NCBI GenBank assembly: GCA_013002425.1
Contig: JABDJQ010000644.1
Span: 1-10,862, forward strand
Direction: 5' to 3'
From: Gemmatimonadota bacterium
GTDB lineage: Bacteria > Orphanbacterota > Orphanbacteria > Orphanbacterales > Orphanbacteraceae
DNA: 10,862 bases
Positions 1 through 6,289 of the stretch are shown piece after piece. The position numbers and the translations under genes are program-made. The first letter of the stretch is position 1. Each line of letters starts with the position of its first letter. The notes under the pieces were generated by a model. That model ran no database searches. It saw only the letters and a program-made list of their open reading frames with translations, and had not been told where the DNA came from.

Positions 1-39
1 GTTAAGATCTTCGCGCAGGCAGTGTTCGAGAAGCGAGTA
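1..39 (-). pseudogene. glnS: glnS coding continuation beyond the in-frame TAA, cut by the window edge
   Basis: Reading on in the same frame past the TAA gives 13 codons, YSLLEHCLREDLN. This matches the conserved GlnRS segment after the KMSKS loop, which in E. coli reads, from memory, SLESCIREDLN. Spacing to the upstream part is exact, with no insertion or deletion, so this is a single-codon interruption and not a frameshift. The rest of the gene lies outside the window. I list it as pseudogene only because the frame is broken; readthrough or a sequencing error are alternatives. Confidence 0.75.
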
Positions 40-1023
40 TTATGCCATGCTGTTATTCTTAGCGATCACCACACGCGTACAGAGGTCGCGGATCGACTCG
101 GGTGTGAAGCCGCGCCGGCGCAGCGCACGCAGGGTCGGCATGCGGGGATCGTCCCATCCCGTCACGACGCCGGTTTCGACGAGCTGTCTCAGCTTGCGTT
201 TGCTCAGCATCACGTGCGTGAGCGCGAGGCGCGCGAACTCGATCTGCGTCGGATGATGAATCTCGAGCTGATCGAGAAACCAGTCGTAGAGCGGACGATG
301 ATCCGCGAACTCGAGCGTGCAGTTCGAATGCGAAATGCCCTCGATCGAGTCGGACTGACCGTGCGCGAAATCGTACATCGGATAGATGCACCACGCGTCG
401 CCGGTGCGATGATGGTGCGCCCGCAGAATGCGATAGAGAACGGGGTCGCGCATGTTGATGTTGCCCGACGCCATGTCGATCTTCGCGCGCAGAACTTTCG
501 AACCGTCTTCGAACTCACCCGCGCGCATGCGCTTGAAGATGTCGAGGTTCTCTTCGATCGTGCGGTCGCGATACGGGCTCGGCCGCCCCGGCTCCGTCAG
601 CGTGCCGCGATGTTCGCGGATCTCTTCGGCCGTCAGGTCGTCGACGTACGCCACGCCCTTCTCGATCAGTTTCACGGCGTAATCGTAAAGCGTTTCGAAA
701 TAGTCCGAAGCGTAGAACTCGCGGTCTTCCCAGTCGAAGCCGAGCCACTTGATGTCCGCCCGGATCGCGTCTACGAATTCCTGTTCTTCCTTGATCGGAT
801 TCGTGTCGTCGAAGCGCAGGTTGCACTTGCCCTTGAACTCCGAAGCCACGTCGAAGTTCAGGCAGATCGCCTTCGAATGACCGATGTGAAGGTACCCGTT
901 CGGCTCGGGAGGAAAGCGCGTGAGCACTTTCTCGTACTTGCCCGACGCCAGGTCTTCCCGGATGCGGGTCCTCAGGAAGTCGGTCGTGGTCTTTTCCGTC
1001 GTATTCTTGTCGGTTTCGTTCAT
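40..1023 (-). CDS. glnS: Glutaminyl-tRNA synthetase, catalytic part, ending at an in-frame TAA
   Basis: This cytoplasmic enzyme charges tRNA-Gln with glutamine using ATP. The 327 visible residues align end to end by eye with the N-terminal catalytic part of class I GlnRS. The HIGH-type motif PEPNGYLHIGH is at residues 39-49, RFDDTNP at about 70-76, the block CIYPMYDFAHGQSD at about 212-225, and the KMSKS-equivalent MLSKRK at 272-277, followed by GWDDPRMPT. The ATG at 1023 fits the family N-terminus; a GGGG at 1030-1033 lies 6 nt upstream as a poor ribosome binding site. The frame hits TAA at 40-42, where relatives carry an acidic residue, but GlnRS-like sequence resumes immediately after it. 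Complete bacterial GlnRS is about 550 residues, so a true stop would remove the whole anticodon-binding beta-barrel half. Family identity is certain. Whether the gene is functional, a pseudogene or a base-call error is open. Confidence 0.93.
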   Translation of the reverse strand: MNETDKNTTEKTTTDFLRTRIREDLASGKYEKVLTRFPPEPNGYLHIGHSKAICLNFDVASEFKGKCNLRFDDTNPIKEEQEFVDAIRADIKWLGFDWEDREFYASDYFETLYDYAVKLIEKGVAYVDDLTAEEIREHRGTLTEPGRPSPYRDRTIEENLDIFKRMRAGEFEDGSKVLRAKIDMASGNINMRDPVLYRILRAHHHRTGDAWCIYPMYDFAHGQSDSIEGISHSNCTLEFADHRPLYDWFLDQLEIHHPTQIEFARLALTHVMLSKRKLRQLVETGVVTGWDDPRMPTLRALRRRGFTPESIRDLCTRVVIAKNNSMA

Positions 1024-1069
1024 CGGGAACCCCGTTAGATGGTGAATGGATAAGAGTAGTGGTTTCCCG
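1024..1069 (-). promoter_or_regulatory. Imperfect inverted repeat covering the glnS leader and weak RBS
   Basis: In the 69-bp gap before glnS, nine-base arms at 1061-1069 and 1024-1032 pair with a single mismatch, leaving a 28-nt loop. On the minus strand the arms read CGGGAAACC and GGGTTCCCG. The 3' arm contains most of the GGGG at 1030-1033 that would serve as the ribosome binding site. A stem here could limit glnS translation, but one such repeat can occur by chance in GC-rich DNA, and no tRNA-like leader or T-box is visible. Confidence 0.25.
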
Positions 1070-1092
1070 GTGTGGTGTCCAGACGGGGGAAA

Positions 1093-2247
1093 TCAGTGCT
1101 GCGTGCCCCCGCGCTCGATCGATGCGTCTTCGTGCCTCGCGAGGAACCAGCGCCCGATCAGGATCTCGCGGGCGAACCAGGGCGTAGTCAGCAGCTTGCC
1201 CGCGATGCCCGGGAGCAGGGATTGCGGCAGCCGTTTCAGCCAGTAATTCGCCCCGTGCGGCGCCCCGAAGCGTCGCCGGAGTTCCGTCGCGTAAGGCGCG
1301 AGCCGTTCGGCCGAGTACGAGTTCCCGTCGCCCCTGCCGCGCGCGGCCGCGATCGCGCGCCCGGCGAGAAGACCGGACTCGACTGCGGTGCGGATACCTT
1401 CGCCGCTCTGCGGATACGCGAGCCCCGCCGCGTCACCGACGAGAAGCGCGCGATCGCTTACGAACGGGCGCTCGCCGGATCCATATAAAAGGTAAGCATG
1501 GCCGTGAAAACGCGCGGGAATCGTGTCCGGAATGCGCCCCGACGCGCGGTATCGTTCGAAGAACGCGGTCGTCCGGCGCGGCAGATTCGCCGAGACCTCG
1601 TGCCCGAGGCCGTAGTTCAGATACCGGTCCTTTCGAAAGCACCACCCGTATCCCTTGAGGTCCGGGCTGAAGTGGAGTTCGGGAATGGTGCCCTGAAGTT
1701 CGCATGCGCGCGCTTCTTCTTCGTTCATGCTGTATTCGTTCTCCCGCGCGTAGACGGCGTGCTCGCCGCGCCCCGGTTTCGCGCCGAGCGCGCGCGCCAC
1801 GGGGCAGAAATGTCCTCCCGCGCCGACGATGACGTTCGCGTGAATCGTGCCGTTCACGACCCAGCCCGATCGCGCGCGTTCGATCGACTGCACCGGTTCT
1901 CCCGATCGCACGCGCGCGCCGGAGCGTTCCAGCAGGTCCGTGTCGAATTCGGAGCGCACGATGCCGTAGCTCACCGGGTGTCCGTAGTCGACCTGGCGCG
2001 GACGGCGCCCCATGATGGCGATACGAAAACCGTGGATCGGTTGCAGTGTGTGTCGTTCGGAGTAATGATCGGGGTCGATCCCGAGTGCGTGAAACACGGC
2101 CGGCGTGACCCAGCCCGCGCAGAGCTTGGTGCGGGGAAATCGCGCGCGATCGACGATGAGTACGTCGATGCCGTGATCGGCGAGGTACGCCGCGCACGAT
2201 GAGCCGCCGGGACCGCCGCCGACGATCAGCACTTCACACGTTTCCAT
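1093..2247 (-). CDS. Geranylgeranyl reductase family FAD-dependent oxidoreductase
   Basis: This 384-residue protein is a predicted FAD flavoprotein of the geranylgeranyl reductase/FixC-like group, which reduces C=C bonds in isoprenoid chains such as lipid precursors, quinone tails or chlorophyll side chains. The N-terminal Rossmann motif VGGGPGGSSCAA is at residues 9-20, with the acidic end of the second strand in LIVDRARFP (30-38). KLCAGWVTP (41-49) matches the family K-x-C-G-G region. A conserved loop GAGGHFCPVAR lies at 142-152. The substrate-pocket motif GYGWCFRKDRYLNYGLG (199-215) corresponds to the family Y-G-W-x-F-P-K block. The second FAD motif LVGDAAGLAYPQSGEGI is at 269-285. There is no signal peptide. 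The ATG at 2247 has a weak GGTAAG 8 nt upstream and lies 29 bp after pilB, so co-transcription is likely. The substrate cannot be told; a halogenase-like or other monooxygenase-fold flavoprotein is a less likely alternative. Confidence 0.82.
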   Translation of the reverse strand: METCEVLIVGGGPGGSSCAAYLADHGIDVLIVDRARFPRTKLCAGWVTPAVFHALGIDPDHYSERHTLQPIHGFRIAIMGRRPRQVDYGHPVSYGIVRSEFDTDLLERSGARVRSGEPVQSIERARSGWVVNGTIHANVIVGAGGHFCPVARALGAKPGRGEHAVYARENEYSMNEEEARACELQGTIPELHFSPDLKGYGWCFRKDRYLNYGLGHEVSANLPRRTTAFFERYRASGRIPDTIPARFHGHAYLLYGSGERPFVSDRALLVGDAAGLAYPQSGEGIRTAVESGLLAGRAIAAARGRGDGNSYSAERLAPYATELRRRFGAPHGANYWLKRLPQSLLPGIAGKLLTTPWFAREILIGRWFLARHEDASIERGGTQH

Positions 2248-2276
2248 GCGAAGAGCTTACCAGATGAAGCCCGCCC

Positions 2277-4232
2277 CTACGAAATCGACGTTCTGAAGCG
2301 CCCGTTCCCGTCCCGCGTATCGGTCGTCCGAGGCCGTCGCTGCCCTGCGAGCGGCGCCGCGCAGTAGCCGCAGAACTTCCAGCTCATGTCGACAACGTGC
2401 CGGCACTCGCCGCACGAGTCCACGATCCGTGTGCCGCACGAGGGGCACGCGGCGAAGTCGGAACTCACGACGTCGTGGCACGAAGGACAGATCGAGCCGG
2501 CGTCGTCCATCTGCACGACGCGAAGCACTTCGCTCGCGGTCGTGATGCCGCGCAGCATCTTGTCGAGCGCGCCGGTGCGAAGCGGAACGAGCCCTTCGGC
2601 AAGCGCGAGTTGCTTGATCGTCGATTCCGGAGCGTCGTTCGCGATCTGCTCGCGCAGCCGCGGCGTCAGGAGAAGCATCTCGTAGATCCCGACGCGTCCC
2701 TGATAGCCGGTGTTCCCGCAGTTGGCGCATCCCTTGCCCTCGAAGAGCTTCATGTGCTCCGCGTTCTTCGGCGAGATCCCGAGACGCGAAAGCATATCCG
2801 GATCGGCAGGCACTTCGGTGCGGCACGATTCGCAGATTCTGCGGACGAGCCGCTGCGCCACGATACCCGTGATCGTCGACGCGATCATGTACGAAGGGAT
2901 GCCGAGGTCGCGGAGTCGCGTAATCGTGGCAAGCGTATGGTTCGTGTGAATCGTGGTCAGCACCAGGTGACCGGTCAGCGAACCCTGCATCGCGATCATC
3001 GCCGTTTCGCAGTCGCGCATTTCGCCGACCATGATGACGTCGGGATCCTGTCGCAGAATCGAAGGGAGCATCACGGGAAACGTGCGTCCGGCCTTTTCGT
3101 TGATGCCGATCTGATTGATGCCGTCGAGTTCGTATTCGATCGGATCCTCGAGCGTCGTCACGTTCTTTTCGACGCTCTTGATCTCGGAGAGCGCCGCGTA
3201 GAGCGTGGTCGTCTTGCCGGAGCCGGTCGGTCCCGTGACGAGCACGATGCCCTGCGGCTGGCGGATCACGCTCATGAGCTTTTTGAGTTCCGCCTCTTCG
3301 AGCCCGAGCTGGTCCATCGACTTCGGAACGCTGGCGGAGTCGAGAATACGTATCACGATTTTCTCGCCGAAGTTCGCGGGAAGAGTCGAAGCGCGGAAAT
3401 CGTACTTGTCACCCGAGATCTTGACGCCGAAACGGCCGTCCTGCGGCAGGCGCTTCTCGGCGATGTCCATCTTCGCCATGATCTTGATCCGCGAGATCAG
3501 CGCGCCCTGCACCCATTTCGGAAGTTCGAGCTCGATGCGCAGATGGCCGTCGACACGATTGCGGACCACCACGAGGTCGCGGCCCGGTTCGATGTGAATG
3601 TCCGAGGCGCCGCGGTCGACCGCAGTCGAAATGATGTGGTTCACCATACGAATGACGGGCGCCGCCTCGCTCTGATTGCGAAGGTCGGTGAGGTCCGTCG
3701 TCTGCTTCGCCATATCCAGATCGCTGACGAGTTCCACTTTTTTCGTGGATGAAATGTCTTTCACGATCTTGTCGACGCTGTCGCCGATTCTGTAGTGCTT
3801 GTCGATCGCCCAGCCGATTCCCTTCGCCGTCGCGATCACGGGTTGAATGACCGTGCCGGTCGCGAACTGCAGCGATTCGATCGCGTCGAAGTCGAGCGGA
3901 TCGGCGAACGCGACCGTAAGATTGCGGCCCTCGATCGCGATCGGCATCGCAGTGTGCTTCCGCGCGAGCTTCTCGTTCATGAGCTCGAGCGCGGAAGGCT
4001 CGACGGGCGCGTTTTTCATGTCGACGAGCGTCACGCCGAGCTGGATCGAAAGCCCCGTGGCGATTTCGGCTTCGGTACAGAACTTCTTCGTAACGAGCAG
4101 TTCGCCCAGGCGCTTCCCTGACGACTTCTGCTCGCGAAGAACGTTCTTGAGATCTTCCTGGGTGAGGAGACCGGCTTCTACGAGAAGGTCTCCGATCTGC
4201 TTCTTCGCTTGCGGCTTGGTGCTGGTTTTCAC
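2277..4232 (-). CDS. pilB: Type IV pilus assembly ATPase PilB with C-terminal double zinc ribbon
   Basis: This is the cytoplasmic hexameric ATPase that drives pilus extension (GspE/PilB family). The 651-residue protein starts at GTG 4232, with GAGGA at 4240-4244 placed 7 nt upstream. An MshEN-type N-domain shows two 24-residue motifs (12-35 and 41-64) joined by five residues, the layout of the c-di-GMP-binding module; the second begins RLGELL and ends in Gln. The ATPase core has Walker A GPTGSGKTT (334-342), an Asp box with TLEDPIEYE (360-368), Walker B RQDPDVIMVGEMRD (394-407) and a His box HLVLTTIHTN (422-431). The usual zinc site is Cys467, 470, 502 and 505. Beyond the normal C-terminus, residues 580-625 add four CxxC pairs (Cys582/585, 596/599, 607/610, 621/624), a double zinc ribbon. 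PilT and PilC are not adjacent. GspE of type II secretion is the alternative; the MshEN layout favours PilB. Confidence 0.9.
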   Translation of the reverse strand: MKTSTKPQAKKQIGDLLVEAGLLTQEDLKNVLREQKSSGKRLGELLVTKKFCTEAEIATGLSIQLGVTLVDMKNAPVEPSALELMNEKLARKHTAMPIAIEGRNLTVAFADPLDFDAIESLQFATGTVIQPVIATAKGIGWAIDKHYRIGDSVDKIVKDISSTKKVELVSDLDMAKQTTDLTDLRNQSEAAPVIRMVNHIISTAVDRGASDIHIEPGRDLVVVRNRVDGHLRIELELPKWVQGALISRIKIMAKMDIAEKRLPQDGRFGVKISGDKYDFRASTLPANFGEKIVIRILDSASVPKSMDQLGLEEAELKKLMSVIRQPQGIVLVTGPTGSGKTTTLYAALSEIKSVEKNVTTLEDPIEYELDGINQIGINEKAGRTFPVMLPSILRQDPDVIMVGEMRDCETAMIAMQGSLTGHLVLTTIHTNHTLATITRLRDLGIPSYMIASTITGIVAQRLVRRICESCRTEVPADPDMLSRLGISPKNAEHMKLFEGKGCANCGNTGYQGRVGIYEMLLLTPRLREQIANDAPESTIKQLALAEGLVPLRTGALDKMLRGITTASEVLRVVQMDDAGSICPSCHDVVSSDFAACPSCGTRIVDSCGECRHVVDMSWKFCGYCAAPLAGQRRPRTTDTRDGNGRFRTSIS

Positions 4233-4239
4233 GTCTCGA

Positions 4240-4244
4240 TCCTC
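4240..4244 (-). promoter_or_regulatory. Ribosome binding site fixing the pilB GTG start
   Basis: GAGGA on the minus strand lies 7 nt before the GTG at 4232. The frame remains open upstream to 4886, but that stretch is Arg-rich low-quality sequence overlapping the preceding phosphodiesterase gene in another frame, so this site decides the start. Confidence 0.7.
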
Positions 4245-4263
4245 GGTAGTGCGGGAAACGGAA

Positions 4264-4275
4264 GTTCTTGAGAAC
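4264..4275. promoter_or_regulatory. Operator-like palindrome upstream of pilB
   Basis: GTTCTTGAGAAC is two perfect 5-bp arms around a 2-bp centre, 31 bp before the pilB start in the 110-bp gap after the phosphodiesterase gene. It could bind a dimeric repressor, or it could be chance. No convincing -35/-10 pair accompanies it. The same gap holds a T run on the minus strand at 4301-4305, without a preceding stem. Confidence 0.2.
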
Positions 4276-4342
4276 ACACGATTTCCCCAAGTATCGGCGG
4301 AAAAACGGGAAGCTGTACCGGATTTGAGAGCGGGAAGGGGGC

Positions 4343-6199
4343 CTAATCGACGTATCCGAGCGCTTTCAGCTCTTCGAGGTCCTGCTCTCCGAGTTCGGGG
4401 AGCGCATCGAGGGTGCGGACTTCCTGCAGTTCGCCCTCGCTCGGAAAAACGAGCGAAATCGGATGATCCGCGAGTGTTTTCTCTTCGAATGCGTCGATCA
4501 GCACCTTTCCGGCGAGTCCGTGCGGCACCGGGAGGCCGAGCGCGTAGAGCGCCGTCGGCAGCACGTCGTAAACGCGCGCGCCTTCGAGACGGCCGGCCGG
4601 GTGAATGCCGGCGCCCGCCATCATGATGATGCCGCCGGGCCCGAAGCGATGCCCGCTCCCGTCGAGGTCGTGGCCGTGGTCGGAGACGACCATCACGATG
4701 TCGCTCGACGTTCGTGACGCGAGTATGGAGCCGACCAGGCTGTCGGTGATCGCATAGACGTCGTCGATCGTCCCGGCGAGATCGTCGATCGTCTGCTCGT
4801 CGGTGAAGCGCGCATGATACGCGGAGAGCGCGGGGCGGTCGTCTTCGCGGCCGAGCACGTGCTCCAGGATGAACTGATGCTCGCACGCGTCGACCGCCGT
4901 CAGGCCCGCCACGACGAGACGCGGATCGTATGCTTCGACGAGATCGCGCGTCGCGGCCGTATAGCGAAAATCGCGTTCCAGATGATACGAGAGCTTCTCC
5001 ACTTTCTCGGCGTTCGGGCCGAGCTCCTCGGTGGTCATCGAAGCGAGCCGTTCGCCCAGGATCGGGCGCGCGCGGCGGGCGCCTTCATTCGAATAATCGA
5101 TGCGCAGCGTCTCGCGAAGTTCGGCGGGATACACGGCGGGCTGCGGCAATACCGTTTCCTGAAAGCGATCGGTGACGAACGCGCCTTCGATCGCGGGCGC
5201 CGGATACGAAAAACGCCAGCCGACCACGGCGGCCGGGATGCCGGCGGCGCTCGTGTAATCCCAGAGCTCGGGGACGCGCTTCTGCGCGCGCGACGCGTGC
5301 ACGGCCGACCCGATCCCGAGGCGCGCGAGCTTCGGCACGAACTTCTGGAACAGAAAGCGCTTGCCCGTACCGAGCCCGGGATAGCGCGTGATGAGCGCGT
5401 TCGTGAACGGCGGCCTGTATGCGAAGAACTCGCAGAGGCCGTGCTGATCGTCGTCGAGCCCGGTCGCGAGCGATGTCCAGAGATACGGCGAGATACAGGG
5501 GTACGAAATCCCGAGCTCGCCCGAAACGCCCGATGTGTAGAGCGAAGCGAGGTTCGGCACCCGCCCCGATTCGATCAGCGGCATCAGGAAATCCCAGTCG
5601 GCGCCGTCGATCACGAACAGAAACAGGCGCCCCTCGCGGTCGTCCTTCATCGACGCCTCGTAGCGCGGCGGCTGGAACGTCTCGGTCCGATTCACGATGA
5701 GCCACGCCGAGGGAAGGCCGAGAGCGAACGCGAGTGCCACCGCGCCCGCGCCACGCAGCCGCGGGAGCAGCCACGAAACGAACGCGCCGGCGAGCGCGCC
5801 GATCACGAGACAGATGAGCACGACGATGCAGAAGTTGCGGAAACTCGTGCCGGGCGTGAGCGTCAGACTCGGCCAGGTGTCTTTGTACCATTGATGTACG
5901 GAGTAGCTGCGCGCCAGGCCTTCCGCGAGCGCGAACGACGCGGCAGCCGTGATCGGAGCGACGGCGCGCGTACGCGCGAAGGGCGTCGTCAGCAGGTCGG
6001 CCGCGAAGCCGATCAGTCCGCCGGCAAGGCCGAACAGAATCGCAAAGAACAGAATGGTGAGAAAGCGGTCGCCGAAGGACGCGATGCCGGGGTTCCGGTA
6101 GAGCGACTCCCACGCGAAAAGAAATCCCGCGAACGCCCCGACGAGGCCGCCCGCGAGAAAGCTGCGCGTCAGAGCGCGTTGCGAAATACTGAGTGCCAA
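4343..6199 (-). CDS. Membrane-anchored type I phosphodiesterase / alkaline-phosphatase-superfamily hydrolase
   Basis: This 618-residue protein has a membrane N-terminus and a hydrolase domain of the type I phosphodiesterase/nucleotide pyrophosphatase group. Hydrophobic segments lie at about 11-30, 46-69, 80-96, 122-145 and 150-169. The catalytic domain starts at about 190. Probable metal ligands are Asp198 in FVIDGAD, Asp437 and His441 in VDACEHQF, Asp507 and His508 in SDHGH, and perhaps His517. The probable nucleophile is Ser237 in PCISPYLWTSLATG, where many relatives have Thr. The protein ends in LEELKALGYVD, a tail seen in many related enzymes of uncultivated bacteria. The start is TTG at 6199 with a weak GGGGG 10 nt upstream; no ATG occurs before residue 184, which would delete the membrane part. 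It follows the giant secreted protein by 90 bp. The substrate is unknown; phospho- or sulfo-modified envelope glycans or lipids are possible. A sulfatase is less likely, since I see no C/S-x-P-x-R signature. Confidence 0.82.
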   Translation of the reverse strand: MALSISQRALTRSFLAGGLVGAFAGFLFAWESLYRNPGIASFGDRFLTILFFAILFGLAGGLIGFAADLLTTPFARTRAVAPITAAASFALAEGLARSYSVHQWYKDTWPSLTLTPGTSFRNFCIVVLICLVIGALAGAFVSWLLPRLRGAGAVALAFALGLPSAWLIVNRTETFQPPRYEASMKDDREGRLFLFVIDGADWDFLMPLIESGRVPNLASLYTSGVSGELGISYPCISPYLWTSLATGLDDDQHGLCEFFAYRPPFTNALITRYPGLGTGKRFLFQKFVPKLARLGIGSAVHASRAQKRVPELWDYTSAAGIPAAVVGWRFSYPAPAIEGAFVTDRFQETVLPQPAVYPAELRETLRIDYSNEGARRARPILGERLASMTTEELGPNAEKVEKLSYHLERDFRYTAATRDLVEAYDPRLVVAGLTAVDACEHQFILEHVLGREDDRPALSAYHARFTDEQTIDDLAGTIDDVYAITDSLVGSILASRTSSDIVMVVSDHGHDLDGSGHRFGPGGIIMMAGAGIHPAGRLEGARVYDVLPTALYALGLPVPHGLAGKVLIDAFEEKTLADHPISLVFPSEGELQEVRTLDALPELGEQDLEELKALGYVD

Positions 6200-6223
6200 G
6201 AGAAAGCTACCCCCGGTTCGAGC

Positions 6224-6241
6224 GGCCGGCAGATTGCGGCC
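6224..6241 (-). other. Short bulged hairpin between the giant gene and the phosphodiesterase gene
   Basis: GGCCGCAATCTGCCGGCC can fold as GGCC/GGCC plus GCA/TGC with one bulged C and a 3-nt loop. It sits 49 nt after the upstream stop codon and is not followed by a T run, so it is not a standard intrinsic terminator. It might be a processing or attenuation stem, or chance. The rest of the 90-bp gap (6200-6289) shows nothing further. Confidence 0.2.
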
Positions 6242-6289
6242 TTCACTCGATAGTATCCGCTTCCGCTCCGTTCGACAACGAAGCGCTCG

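Noticed and set aside
40..42. Genetic code change making UAA a sense codon.
   Set aside because: One site in one gene is too little, and no other clear coding frame here contains TAA; mutation or base error is simpler. It is kept only as a test in the findings.
2257..2826. A separate 189-residue gene overlapping the pilB 3' end.
   Set aside because: It is an alternative frame of the pilB C-terminus, Arg-rich and without motifs.
4233..4886. An N-terminal extension of pilB by about 218 residues to 4886.
   Set aside because: The extension is Arg-rich, overlaps the phosphodiesterase gene in another frame, and the GTG at 4232 has a good GAGGA site and fits the family N-terminus.
6224..6241. Intrinsic terminator after the giant gene.
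   Set aside because: The stem is short, has a bulge and is not followed by a T run.
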